Positions 5,949 to 14,341 of a stretch of DNA of 14,509 nucleotides are shown piece by piece. Numbering within the stretch: position 1 is the stretch's first letter; each line of letters opens with the position of its first letter. The notes under the pieces are model-generated. The model worked only from the letters and a program-made list of their open reading frames with translations, searched no databases and was not told the DNA's origin. Made by a program: the position numbers and the translations under genes. Location of the stretch: positions 1 to 14,509 of the forward strand of contig CAVFNL010000027.1 in the NCBI GenBank assembly GCA_963623875.1. Reading direction: 5' to 3'. The DNA comes from UBA3206 sp963623875 (GTDB taxonomy: Bacteria > Bacillota_I > Bacilli_A > Acholeplasmatales > Anaeroplasmataceae).

Positions 5949-8681
5949 TTATAACTTCTTTTTAAAAATTCTTCTACCTAAATTTAATATTTCATGCATA
6001 ATTAAAGGTATTAGTGAAAGTATTGCGGTCCATATCCACATTTTTGCACTTAGATTAGCAGTATCAAATATTTTTTGAAGGAATGGAACTTCAATTACAA
6101 GAAGTTGTAAAGAAATTCCTAAAACAAAGGCAATTAACATCATTATATTCTTATCTTTAAATACATGAACAAATGATTTTTTAACATCTGACATACCTAC
6201 CATATGGAATAGTTCACTAAACGCAAGTGTTGTAAATGCCATTGTTTGAGCTTGGTGAAGAGCTTTTTCTGTAGTTTCATAATAATCTTTTATTTTAGAT
6301 AATGAATATATATTGTTAGTCCATGCTGGAATAAAGTATGAAATAACAACACCAAGAGTTAAGAATGAACCATATAAGAGAGTCGTTTTAAGACCACCAT
6401 TTGCGAATATAGAATCATTAGGATTTCTAGGCTTATTCTTCATTATATCTTTTTCTTTTGGTTGCATACCAAGTGCAATCGCAGGTAAGGAGTCTGTCAC
6501 AAGGTTTACCCATAATAAGTGAATTGCAATAAGAGGTGCTGGAAGTCCTATAATAATTAGTAAAAACATAACTAAAACTTCCGCAATATTTGATGATAGG
6601 AGGAACAAAACAGTTTTCTTTATGTTTTCATACATTCCTCTTCCTTCTTCGCATGCTTTTTCAATTGATGCAAAATTATCATCAACTAAAACCATATCAG
6701 CCGCACCTTTTGATACATCTGTACCAGTAATTCCCATCGCAATTCCTATATTTGCTTGTTTCAACGAAGGCGCATCATTTACACCATCTCCTGTCATTGC
6801 ACAAATATTTCCGTTTGCTTGGAATGCTTTTACAATATCTACTTTATTCTTAGGAGAAACTCTTGCAAAAACACGTGCTGTAAGACATGTTTTTTGTAGT
6901 TCTTCTTGACCCATTAAATCAATATCCGCACCTGTATAACAGTCATCTATACTATCTACTATACAAAGTTGTTTAGCAATTTCAAATGCAGTGTCCTTAT
7001 GATCTCCTGTAATCATTACAGTCTTAATTCCTGCATCCTTAAATTTCAGTACTGCTTCCCTACATTCAGGGCGAGGTGGATCAATCATCGCAGTAAGACC
7101 TACAAATATTAAATCTTCTTCTAAAATGGAATCATTATTAGTATATGCAAGTGCTAGTGTACGAAGGGCTTTTTTAGCAAAATATGAATTAGCATCCATA
7201 ATATTTTTAATATCATCTTCTGTAATAAGACGTACCACACCATTATCTAAAATTTTTGTAGTATGTTTTAAAATCGAATCAAGTGCACCTTTAGTATAAA
7301 TAATTCCACTATGTGCTGTTGACATCATTTTTCTGACTGAATCAAAAGGAAGTTCATCAATTCTTGGACTTTCTTCTTCAAGATTCTTCTTAGAATAACC
7401 CATTTCAAGAGCCATATTAACTAAAGCTATTTCAGTAGGATCCCCAAATAATCCACCATCAACAGTCGCGTTTGAACAAAGTGTCATACCTTTAGCAAGG
7501 AATTCTAAATCATTATTGCAAGAATTTCTAAATTCTTCTCTTTTATAATATTTTTTAGAAACATAAGCCTCAAGAACAGTCATTTTATTTTGTGTAAGAG
7601 TTCCTGTTTTATCACTACATACAACAGATACAGCACCAAGAGTTTCAACAGATGGAAGTTTACGAACAATTGTATTAGCCTTGACCATTCTAGAAACACC
7701 AAGGGATAATACAATTGTTACAACAGCTGATAATCCTTCAGGAACAGCCGCAACCGCAAGTGATATTGCAGAAAGTAGTGCTTCAATCCACATATCTACT
7801 TCTGTTTGTTTATTATCAACAAAAATCCAAATGATTTCAGCAAATAAAACTACAAAAACAATACCAAATGTTAAAATTCCTAAGAATTTTGATAAACGAG
7901 CTAGAACCTTTTGAAGTGGTGTTTCTTCATTTTCATCATTATCTAAGGCATCAGCAATTAATCCAATTTCAGTTTCCATTGCCGTATTACAAACAACACC
8001 ATATCCACGACCATACGCAACAGTTGTAGACATATAGGCCATATTAACTCTATCTCCTAGTGGAGCTTTATCACTAAATGTAATACTAGCATTTTTTAGT
8101 ACTGCATTAGATTCTCCTGTAAGGCTCGATTCCATACATTTTAAATTGATAGTTTCAATAAGCCTTAAATCTGCACCTATTGTATCTCCTTCTTCAATGT
8201 AGACGATATCACCTTTTACAAGTTCTCTTGATTTAATTTTTATTTTTTTACCATCACGTATTACAACTGATTCAGGTGATGACATTTTCTTTAATGCATC
8301 AAGAGATGTATTAGCCTTAATTTCTTGAATAGTACCAATTAAAGCATTTAAAATGATAACCGCAAGAATTATTATTACATCAGGCCAATCTCCTGTTTTA
8401 AAAAAACTAAACCCACTGCCATCTCTAATAGACTTTACTGTATCATAAATAGATACAATAATCGTAAATAATATAGCCGCAAACAGTACATAAATTAATG
8501 GATCTTTTAATTGACTTATAAATATTTTAAACCATGAATCCTTTTTCTTTTCTTTTAATTCATTATATCCAAAAGATTCAAGTCTTTTAGATGATTCACT
8601 GCTTTCAAGACCTTCTTTTGATGTATTAAGATCCTTTAATGTCTCTTCGATAGTTTTACAACTATAATCAATTTTTTTCAT
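5949..8681 (-). CDS. P2-type cation-transporting ATPase, probable Mn2+ (Ca2+/Mn2+) exporter
   Basis: This 910-residue membrane pump uses ATP to move a divalent cation out of the cytoplasm. It shows the Cation_ATPase N-terminal domain, the actuator TGES (188-191), the phosphorylation motif DKTGTLT with Asp357, ITGDH, the hinge TGDGVNDAPSLKQA, and ten hydrophobic segments with a Cation_ATPase_C domain. The SERCA-type metal ligands are present in M4 (VAAVPEGL, Glu315), M5 (SNIAEV), M6 (WVNLVTDSLPA) and a Glu in M8 (FSELFHMVG). Sequence alone would say Ca2+-ATPase. The yybP-ykoY Mn2+ riboswitch in its leader argues for Mn2+ export, as known for the riboswitch-controlled YoaB pump of Lactococcus. 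An in-frame GTG ten codons upstream is rejected because GGAGG (8686-8690) lies four bases before the ATG at 8679-8681. Confidence 0.93.
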   Translation of the reverse strand: MKKIDYSCKTIEETLKDLNTSKEGLESSESSKRLESFGYNELKEKKKDSWFKIFISQLKDPLIYVLFAAILFTIIVSIYDTVKSIRDGSGFSFFKTGDWPDVIIILAVIILNALIGTIQEIKANTSLDALKKMSSPESVVIRDGKKIKIKSRELVKGDIVYIEEGDTIGADLRLIETINLKCMESSLTGESNAVLKNASITFSDKAPLGDRVNMAYMSTTVAYGRGYGVVCNTAMETEIGLIADALDNDENEETPLQKVLARLSKFLGILTFGIVFVVLFAEIIWIFVDNKQTEVDMWIEALLSAISLAVAAVPEGLSAVVTIVLSLGVSRMVKANTIVRKLPSVETLGAVSVVCSDKTGTLTQNKMTVLEAYVSKKYYKREEFRNSCNNDLEFLAKGMTLCSNATVDGGLFGDPTEIALVNMALEMGYSKKNLEEESPRIDELPFDSVRKMMSTAHSGIIYTKGALDSILKHTTKILDNGVVRLITEDDIKNIMDANSYFAKKALRTLALAYTNNDSILEEDLIFVGLTAMIDPPRPECREAVLKFKDAGIKTVMITGDHKDTAFEIAKQLCIVDSIDDCYTGADIDLMGQEELQKTCLTARVFARVSPKNKVDIVKAFQANGNICAMTGDGVNDAPSLKQANIGIAMGITGTDVSKGAADMVLVDDNFASIEKACEEGRGMYENIKKTVLFLLSSNIAEVLVMFLLIIIGLPAPLIAIHLLWVNLVTDSLPAIALGMQPKEKDIMKNKPRNPNDSIFANGGLKTTLLYGSFLTLGVVISYFIPAWTNNIYSLSKIKDYYETTEKALHQAQTMAFTTLAFSELFHMVGMSDVKKSFVHVFKDKNIMMLIAFVLGISLQLLVIEVPFLQKIFDTANLSAKMWIWTAILSLIPLIMHEILNLGRRIFKKKL

Positions 8682-8685
8682 ATAT

Positions 8686-8690
8686 CCTCC
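8686..8690 (-). promoter_or_regulatory. Ribosome binding site fixing the ATPase start
   Basis: GGAGG on the minus strand is followed by ATAT and then ATG at 8681-8679. It lies downstream of the riboswitch terminator and downstream of the alternative in-frame GTG start at 8711, so it decides in favour of the shorter protein. Confidence 0.85.
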
Positions 8691-8721
8691 AAAAAAATAT
8701 ATATTTACCACACACAGTCAT

Positions 8722-8759
8722 AAAAAAAGACCTAAGTATGGCATGCACACCTAAGTCTT
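8722..8759 (-). terminator. Riboswitch expression-platform terminator
   Basis: On the minus strand a 14-bp stem with several G-U pairs (8759-8746 with 8740-8727) closes a CATGC loop and runs into seven Ts (8728-8722). Its 5' arm contains CTTAGG (8755-8750), which is also the 3' strand of the riboswitch P1 helix. Terminator and ligand-bound P1 are therefore mutually exclusive. Confidence 0.92.
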
Positions 8760-8837
8760 GATATTTAATATAGTTCCGGGATATTTTTCCGTACTGACGA
8801 AACTATAACCATGAATGGTCATCTACTCTCTTAAGAT
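8750..8837 (-). promoter_or_regulatory. yybP-ykoY manganese riboswitch aptamer
   Basis: The minus-strand leader aligns part by part with the known yybP-ykoY aptamer. P1 forms from CTTAAG (8835-8830) with CTTAGG (8755-8750). The conserved loop GAGTAG follows, then P2 GACCAT..ATGGTT (about 8820-8807). The P3 arm ATAGTTTCGTCAGTACGG...CCGGAACTAT (8806-8770) carries the hallmark CGTCA loop. ATCAAGAC leads back into P1. The class senses Mn2+ at the junction of the two coaxial arms. Because P1 shares its 3' strand with the terminator, Mn2+ binding should disrupt the terminator and turn on the P-type ATPase downstream. The alignment is from memory of the family, but every conserved block is present in order. 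Confidence 0.92.
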
Positions 8838-8843
8838 ATAAAA

Positions 8844-8872
8844 ATTTTAACATTTATTTTTAGTAAAATCAA
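8844..8872 (-). promoter_or_regulatory. Promoter of the Mn2+ riboswitch-ATPase unit
   Basis: On the minus strand TTGATT (8867-8872) and TAAAAT (8844-8849) are 17 bp apart, and a TGT just before the -10 box makes it an extended -10 (TGn). The start near 8837 falls just ahead of P1 of the aptamer. The -35 box lies only four bases after the stop codon of the upstream ABC transporter gene. Confidence 0.72.
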
Positions 8873-8876
8873 TATT

Positions 8877-10481
8877 TTATTTTTCTAAAACTAATATTTT
8901 ACTATTTTCAATTAAATCACCAAAATGATTTATTGATAAAACCATTTTATTTTTTGATACATTATTTATAACATCAATTATTTTCTTAGCGCTTAAGAAA
9001 TCTATTTTAGCATTCATTTCATCTAAAAATAATATATTAGACTTAAAGATTATTGCACGAGCAATATTAAATAAAGATAATTCTCCTGTAGAATAATCAT
9101 TTGTTTTTAATTCTTTATTAATATCTTTAACTCTATCAAGGCCTACAAGATGTAGTACTATATATACTTCTTCATCCGATACATTTTTATTTTGTAAGCA
9201 TATTTCATCTTTAATACTTCCGCCACTAAAATAATAATCTTGATATACTATGCCAAAAATCTTTCGTTTTTCTTCATCTTTTAAAAGATAAGTATCAACA
9301 CCATTTATCATAACTCTCCCCTTACTAGGCTTAATAAGACCATAGGCTAATTTAAACAATGTAGATTTACCAGAACCAGATACTCCTTTTAAAGATAATC
9401 TATCATTATTATGTAATACTAAATTAAAATCTTTAAATACAAAGTTTTCTTCATCATACGAAAATGAAACATCCTTAAATTCTAATGTTAATTCATTTGT
9501 ATTATTTAAAGACATATTTTTAATATCATCTTCTTCAAGCATAAAAAGTTCATTGATGTGAGATATTGCGGCTATAGATTTTTGAATTGTTTGAAGTTCC
9601 GTACCTAAGCTTTCAACCGGCTTAAAAAGATTAGTAATTAAATCTATTGAAGACGCAACCATACCTATAGACATACCAAATATATTATTTTTAGCAGCTG
9701 ATAATATAATAATTAAAACAATAACTATAGTTTTTACCATTTGCATAACTGGTGAAAAGAACGCATCGTATGTATTAGATTTAGTGTTTGCTTCAAAATG
9801 ATTTTCTAAAACACTATCATATTTTGATATTGTATTATCATATATTCTAAAGCTTTTAATTGTTTTAATATTACTAACATTTTCAAGTAAAAGATTATTA
9901 ACAGATGCTTCAAGTTCTCTATTTCTTCTTTGGGCTTTAAACATTTTCTTTTTTATCCATAAAGAAAATATTAGTATAAGTGGTATTAAAGCAATTGATA
10001 TTAACCCAAAAACATAAGAATAGATAAATATTGATACTATAATTCCTATTATCTTTAAAGCATCTATTGCCATAGAGACAACCCCTGATGTTATTAGTGA
10101 ATTTATTTCTTCTACATCATTAGAAAAGAAAGCTTCGAGTGTTCCAGAATCATATTTTTTAAAATTTATATATTTTACTCTGTGTATTTTTAATATCATT
10201 TGATATCTTAAATCTTTAGAAAAGCCTTGTGATATTACAACAAGCAATACTTCTTTTAAAAAATCTATAACACCAATTAAGACGAAAGATAATGTATATA
10301 ATATAGCAAATGTTAATAGTTTAGAAATGGCTTTTTTAACTAGTATATCATCTACTATTATCCTTAAAAGTTGTGGAGGTAAAAGAGAAATTATAGTAAC
10401 AAACACAATAATTAATAATGTAAATATTGTAATAAAATAATGTTTCTTTAAATAATTTAATAAACATTTAAATACACTCAT
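8877..10481 (-). CDS. ABC exporter half-transporter, subunit with the catalytic Walker B and a degenerate signature
   Basis: Residues 1-310 form a six-helix exporter domain, and about 330-534 form the ATP-binding domain. Walker A is GVSGSGKST (366-374), the Q-loop glutamine is Gln414 (VYQD), Walker B ends LDE (Asp487, catalytic Glu488), and the switch histidine is His519. The signature reads YSTGE (463-467) where LSGGQ is expected. It therefore supplies the good Walker site of the catalytic ATP pocket and the poor signature of the other pocket. This is typical of one half of heterodimeric exporters such as BmrCD, LmrCD or TM287/288. Its ATG overlaps the stop of the partner gene (ATGA), so the two are translationally coupled. 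The substrate is unknown; drugs, peptides or lipids are all possible. No terminator follows directly. Confidence 0.92.
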   Translation of the reverse strand: MSVFKCLLNYLKKHYFITIFTLLIIVFVTIISLLPPQLLRIIVDDILVKKAISKLLTFAILYTLSFVLIGVIDFLKEVLLVVISQGFSKDLRYQMILKIHRVKYINFKKYDSGTLEAFFSNDVEEINSLITSGVVSMAIDALKIIGIIVSIFIYSYVFGLISIALIPLILIFSLWIKKKMFKAQRRNRELEASVNNLLLENVSNIKTIKSFRIYDNTISKYDSVLENHFEANTKSNTYDAFFSPVMQMVKTIVIVLIIILSAAKNNIFGMSIGMVASSIDLITNLFKPVESLGTELQTIQKSIAAISHINELFMLEEDDIKNMSLNNTNELTLEFKDVSFSYDEENFVFKDFNLVLHNNDRLSLKGVSGSGKSTLFKLAYGLIKPSKGRVMINGVDTYLLKDEEKRKIFGIVYQDYYFSGGSIKDEICLQNKNVSDEEVYIVLHLVGLDRVKDINKELKTNDYSTGELSLFNIARAIIFKSNILFLDEMNAKIDFLSAKKIIDVINNVSKNKMVLSINHFGDLIENSKILVLEK

Positions 10482-12157
10482 AATATCCCTCCTACTATTT
10501 TATTAAAATCTTCATTAGAAATTAATTCATCATAAGTTCCTAACTTATACGAATTATTTTTTAAAAATAAAATTTTATCAAACTTTTGTAAAACTTTCCT
10601 TTGATTTGTGACTATAACAAACATTTGTTCTTTTCTCTTTTTAATATTTGAAATAATATCTAAAGCCATAGAAATATCTATTGCATTAAACGGATCATCA
10701 AGTATTGTAAGACATGAATTTAAAGCAAGACATCTTGCAATACATAATCTTTTTTGTTGACCACCAGATAAATTAATATTTGAGTGTGATAACAATGTAT
10801 CAACGCCATGTGTGAATGACATTACTTCATCATATATTTCTGCATCTTTTAAAACTTCCACATCCATTTTTTCATCAAATGAAACATTGTATTTAATACT
10901 ATCTGAAAATATTTCGCAATCACTAGGAAGATATGATATAAAATTATTAATGAATTTATGCTTATTATCTTTAAGTTCTAATCCATAAAGTTTTATAGAG
11001 CCAATGTAATCATATATTCCTGAAAGTGATGCCGCAAGTGTTGATTTACCTGTATGTATCATTCCGCATATTCCAATTATCTCACCTTTTTTAAGATTAA
11101 ATGATATATTTTTAACCTTGAATGTATCATCAAATCCAAATGTCATATTAGATACAACTAAGTCTTCTTTTAAGTTATTTATTTCTAACCTTTCATAATT
11201 ATCATTCTTCGAAAGAAATGGTTTTAATCTATTCCATGAAACTTTAAATGTTTGATATGAATTAAAAACTTTACCAACTTTTGATGCTTTAGTTGAAACT
11301 AATGCATATGTTGAAACATATGCTGTAAAAGTTCCTATTGCCCAAACATCATTTATATAATTTTTACCACCAAAATAAATTATAAAAAACAATCCAAGCA
11401 ATGCTACAACTTGATATAATGGTTCAAAAGATGATTTAAATATTAAGGATTTAATACTCTTTTTTTCAAGATTATTAAGTGTTGTTTTATATTTATCTTC
11501 ATAATTTTTTGATACTCCAAATCCTCTATAATATACTTCATTTTCTATTAGATATAATGTTTCATCTTTTGTTTTGCTAAAAGCAATTTTAAATTCTTTT
11601 GTTGTTTTATATATTATCTTTTTAAGTGAATTTGCGACTAAAATTGATAATATAATAAATCCTAAAACATATAGAGTAATTCTAAGACTCATTATAAACA
11701 TAGATATAAAATATCCTAGTAAAAGAATTATTGTATCATAAATTTCTGTAAATATTTTCCTTATACCCTCCGCACTATCTTTAATATCCTGAAGGTTTTT
11801 ATTCATAATATCACCCTTAGAATTATCACTAAAAGTTTCTATATCTGACATTAACATGTTAGAAAAACTTACCCTTCGCATTTGTAATACCATCTTGTTA
11901 GAAAAATCTCTTATAAAATATCTTTTAAGAAATCTATTAAACTGAACAAATAAGACAAACAAAAGAAATGATAAAGCAAATATAATAATATATTTAATGT
12001 TTTTGTTTGAAACAAACGCATCTAAAAGTTTTCCTTGAACAATAGGTACTAATGCCATAAGCGAATTAAAAATAATTCCGGAAAAACCTGCTATTATAAA
12101 AGTTTTTTTATTAAGTTTTATATAAGTTGATACCTTATCATACTTAATAGTTTTCAT
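10478..12157 (-). CDS. ABC exporter half-transporter, subunit with an intact LSGGQ and a degenerate ATP site
   Basis: The 559-residue protein has an exporter membrane domain (about 1-315) with six hydrophobic segments and an ATP-binding domain (about 330-559). Walker A is GMIHTGKST (365-373) and the signature is a perfect LSGGQ (463-467). The Walker B catalytic glutamate is replaced by aspartate (LDD, Asp488). The switch histidine is replaced by asparagine (TNQ, Asn518). The Q-loop glutamine appears to be Ser412 (YLPSD). These are the usual substitutions of the non-hydrolysing subunit in heterodimeric ABC exporters, and they complement the defects of the partner encoded just downstream. Its start overlaps the end of the MarR gene by 14 bp, so the three genes form one operon. 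A regulator-plus-exporter arrangement suggests efflux of a toxic compound that the regulator senses. Confidence 0.92.
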   Translation of the reverse strand: MKTIKYDKVSTYIKLNKKTFIIAGFSGIIFNSLMALVPIVQGKLLDAFVSNKNIKYIIIFALSFLLFVLFVQFNRFLKRYFIRDFSNKMVLQMRRVSFSNMLMSDIETFSDNSKGDIMNKNLQDIKDSAEGIRKIFTEIYDTIILLLGYFISMFIMSLRITLYVLGFIILSILVANSLKKIIYKTTKEFKIAFSKTKDETLYLIENEVYYRGFGVSKNYEDKYKTTLNNLEKKSIKSLIFKSSFEPLYQVVALLGLFFIIYFGGKNYINDVWAIGTFTAYVSTYALVSTKASKVGKVFNSYQTFKVSWNRLKPFLSKNDNYERLEINNLKEDLVVSNMTFGFDDTFKVKNISFNLKKGEIIGICGMIHTGKSTLAASLSGIYDYIGSIKLYGLELKDNKHKFINNFISYLPSDCEIFSDSIKYNVSFDEKMDVEVLKDAEIYDEVMSFTHGVDTLLSHSNINLSGGQQKRLCIARCLALNSCLTILDDPFNAIDISMALDIISNIKKRKEQMFVIVTNQRKVLQKFDKILFLKNNSYKLGTYDELISNEDFNKIVGGIL

Positions 12158-12602
12158 TATTAACTCCTAAAAAATTATTTTTTCTAAACCTCTTAGATTC
12201 AAGATATACTTTATCTAATAGATTTAAAAATAATTCTTGTTCATCATTATTTAAAACTTTAATACATGAATTGTAAAAATCCAATTCTAGATTTTGTCTT
12301 AAATCTTTTAATTCTAAAGCTTTATCACAAACTATTGCGTACTTCTTTCTTAAATCGTTAGGATCTTTTTCTATTCTTATATACCCTAAATTTTCTAACT
12401 TTTTACTCATTCTTGTAATAAGTCCTTTATCAACATTTAGGTAACCACAAACTTCAGATAACGTTCTCTTATCTCTTTTAGTTATATATCTTAACATTTC
12501 AAATTCATTATCATTAAGTTCATCCAAACCATGGCTTTTATTATATAAATTCTTATACAAATTCATGTTTCTTACTATTTTTGTTAAATCTCTTAAATCC
12601 AT
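12144..12602 (-). CDS. MarR-family transcriptional regulator
   Basis: This 152-residue protein has the MarR winged-helix layout. An N-terminal dimerisation helix is followed by the helix-turn-helix (about 47-70, TLSEVCGYLNVDKGLITRMSKKLE) in which the second helix recognises DNA. The beta wing (73-91) carries the family's D-x-x-D-x-R-K signature (DPNDLRKKYAI). A long C-terminal helix follows. Such proteins are dimeric repressors released by phenolic or drug-like ligands or by oxidation. AGGAG (12610-12614) precedes the ATG. It is first in an operon with both ABC subunits, and a palindrome overlies its promoter, so it probably represses itself and the exporter. The ligand cannot be deduced. Confidence 0.93.
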   Translation of the reverse strand: MDLRDLTKIVRNMNLYKNLYNKSHGLDELNDNEFEMLRYITKRDKRTLSEVCGYLNVDKGLITRMSKKLENLGYIRIEKDPNDLRKKYAIVCDKALELKDLRQNLELDFYNSCIKVLNNDEQELFLNLLDKVYLESKRFRKNNFLGVNNENY

Positions 12603-12624
12603 AATTAATCTCCTTTACTACTCC

Positions 12625-12653
12625 ATAATATATCATAATAGTTGACACGTCAA
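12625..12653 (-). promoter_or_regulatory. Promoter of the marR-ABC exporter operon
   Basis: On the minus strand TTGACG (12648-12653) and TATTAT (12625-12630) are separated by 17 bp. The predicted start, near 12618, gives a short leader of about 16 bases containing the AGGAG ribosome binding site. The -35 box lies wholly inside the palindromic operator. Confidence 0.75.
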
Positions 12654-12656
12654 CTA
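12639..12656. promoter_or_regulatory. Probable MarR operator palindrome
   Basis: TAGTTGAC-AC-GTCAACTA is an inverted repeat of two perfect 8-base arms around two central bases. Its 18-bp size and half-site spacing suit a MarR dimer. It covers the -35 box of the operon promoter, so binding would block RNA polymerase. Assignment to this MarR protein is inference from position. Confidence 0.78.
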
Positions 12657-12663
12657 ACGTCAT

Positions 12664-12690
12664 AAAAAAGAGACAATCTAAAGATTGCCT
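12664..12690 (-). terminator. Rho-independent terminator after the ArdC/YubB-like pair
   Basis: On the minus strand an 8-bp stem AGGCAATC/GATTGTCT (12690-12683 with 12678-12671) has the loop TTTA. It is followed by CT and then six Ts (12669-12664). It ends the right-hand transcript and insulates the marR promoter just downstream. Confidence 0.88.
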
Positions 12691-12708
12691 TCTATATCAT
12701 TTATTTAC

Positions 12709-13491
12709 CTAATTTATATCTTTTTCTACATAAGTTTTTTTAGATTCGGAGTAGATATAATCATCTTCACATCCCCATAAATCAAATGCAAGTCTGTAAG
12801 CATCACATGAATAATCAGCAAATGTACCAGCATAATCTATTACACCATTTTTAAGTAACATATATCCGACATTTGCGCCTATATTTTCATCGCTATATAA
12901 AAATCCAAATTTCATTTCAGGATTTTGCCTAGATATTTCAATTATTACTTCTTTTGCAGGATTCCAAGGTGTTTCATACGTTATTGTTTTATAATCTTCT
13001 GAAATATTAAAATTGGAACTATTCCACTTGCAGCCCCAATTCTTAATATTCCAATCATACCAATTTAGTGCATTATAATTTATAATATTATCTATTTGTA
13101 TCTTACCTAAATTTAATAATTCTTCCTTACTAGATGATTTAGAAAATTTATTTATAACATCATCTATTTCATAATCTTTTAACATAAAATTATTAATTAA
13201 CAATGTTTTATCATTTAGTTTATTTATTATATTTTGATATAACTCATAATCTATTTTATCTTCTAAATTACCAAAATATTTAATATATGGATTTATGTAT
13301 GTAAGATATAGTGCTAAAGATGCATTACTTTTTGTTGAAAATTCAACATTCAAAGAATCTGGCATTTTAATAACTTTATTAAAATCAAACTCATATAAAT
13401 TATCTTTATTTAATATAGTATATTTTTCAAATAGTTTTTTTCCAAAATCACTTTTTCCAACAATTATTTTATTTTTTACAAAATTAGGCAT
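12709..13491 (-). CDS. YubB/Api92-like ferredoxin-fold domain protein
   Basis: The 260-residue soluble protein begins MPNFVKNKI, as Api92/YubB-type proteins do (they typically start M-x-N-W-x-x-N-x-L). It carries the family's core: a helical middle region, then NWYDW (143-147), WGCKW (152-156) and ETPWNP (173-178), then an acidic C-terminal half with DLWG. The domain is known from plasmids, phages and integrative elements, and its function is not established. Its ATG overlaps the last bases of the ArdC-like gene by 8 bp, so the two are cotranscribed, with the ArdC-like gene first. It ends in TAG and is followed by a strong terminator. Family placement rests on the tryptophan-rich motifs. Confidence 0.78.
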   Translation of the reverse strand: MPNFVKNKIIVGKSDFGKKLFEKYTILNKDNLYEFDFNKVIKMPDSLNVEFSTKSNASLALYLTYINPYIKYFGNLEDKIDYELYQNIINKLNDKTLLINNFMLKDYEIDDVINKFSKSSSKEELLNLGKIQIDNIINYNALNWYDWNIKNWGCKWNSSNFNISEDYKTITYETPWNPAKEVIIEISRQNPEMKFGFLYSDENIGANVGYMLLKNGVIDYAGTFADYSCDAYRLAFDLWGCEDDYIYSESKKTYVEKDIN

Positions 13492-14341
13492 AATTTTCTC
13501 CTTTATTTATATTATTTAGAATCGAATCAATAATCAAATTTGCATATTTAGAAATAATACCAATATTATTTCTAAATTTAGATATATCTCCACTAGACCA
13601 ACCAGTAATATATGAAAAATTAAAATTTTTTGTCTCAAGTCCTAGATATGAACAAACAATACATGAAATAGATTCAGCTTCTACTTCTTTTATCTCCCTT
13701 TTTTCTTTTGAAGTAAGCCCTTTAAAATCAACTCTTTCTTCTGTATGTGCCAAAGCATGCGCGCATTCATGAATTATTGTTGATATTTCTTGAAGATCAC
13801 TTAAAGTATTAAGTATTTTTATCTCTTTTGTCTTATGGTTACATAAGCCATAACAATCTTCTCCTAACTCTTCTTTAAAAACATAGCTTAAATTAAAACC
13901 TTGTTCAGTTAATAAAGACTTTATTGCGCATATTATTTTTTCTTTTTCATTAACGACTTTAGAAGCATCAAACATAAATACATTTAATTCTTTACCATTT
14001 GTTTGTGATACATCAAAAACATACTGCATTCTAAATCCCATAAGATGGTATTCTTCTTCATCTATTGAACCTCTTTTAGATAGTATAGGACTAAATATCT
14101 TAATTCCCTTTTCACCTTGTCTTATATGCCTTCCTAATAGATTCCATTTGCGAATACCATAAGTAGTCCTAGCATTAGGCATTTGCATAATAATTAACAT
14201 TTGATTATTAAATGAATAATGCGATAAATTACCCATAGATATTAATACTTCTTTATACTTTCCATCTAATATAAATTGTTCTAATTTCAAATCTATTTCT
14301 TTAATAATTTTATCCATTTTTATTTTAGATATCTTATTCAT
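13484..14341 (-). CDS. ArdC-like antirestriction / zinc metallopeptidase protein
   Basis: Residues 30-115 match the ArdC N-terminal ssDNA-binding domain (SFNNQMLIIMQMP, then the YGIRKWNLLGRHIRQGEKGI block at 61-80). The C-terminal part is a zincin: HECAH (191-195) is the HExxH zinc motif, and EVEAES (219-224) offers the third ligand and lies before an ITGW motif (246-249), as in ImmA/IrrE- and ArdC-like peptidases. ArdC proteins travel with conjugative DNA and bind single strands, in some cases protecting incoming DNA from restriction. Whether this one has antirestriction or protease activity is inference. AAGGAGAAAAT before ATG supports the start. The gene is coupled to the YubB-like gene, and the pair looks like cargo of an integrative element extending beyond the right edge. 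Confidence 0.87.
   Translation of the reverse strand: MNKISKIKMDKIIKEIDLKLEQFILDGKYKEVLISMGNLSHYSFNNQMLIIMQMPNARTTYGIRKWNLLGRHIRQGEKGIKIFSPILSKRGSIDEEEYHLMGFRMQYVFDVSQTNGKELNVFMFDASKVVNEKEKIICAIKSLLTEQGFNLSYVFKEELGEDCYGLCNHKTKEIKILNTLSDLQEISTIIHECAHALAHTEERVDFKGLTSKEKREIKEVEAESISCIVCSYLGLETKNFNFSYITGWSSGDISKFRNNIGIISKYANLIIDSILNNINKGENYA

Noticed and set aside
8682..8711. GTG start extending the ATPase by ten residues
   Set aside because: The extension would cover the GGAGG ribosome binding site of the downstream ATG, has no Shine-Dalgarno of its own, and begins beside the riboswitch terminator.
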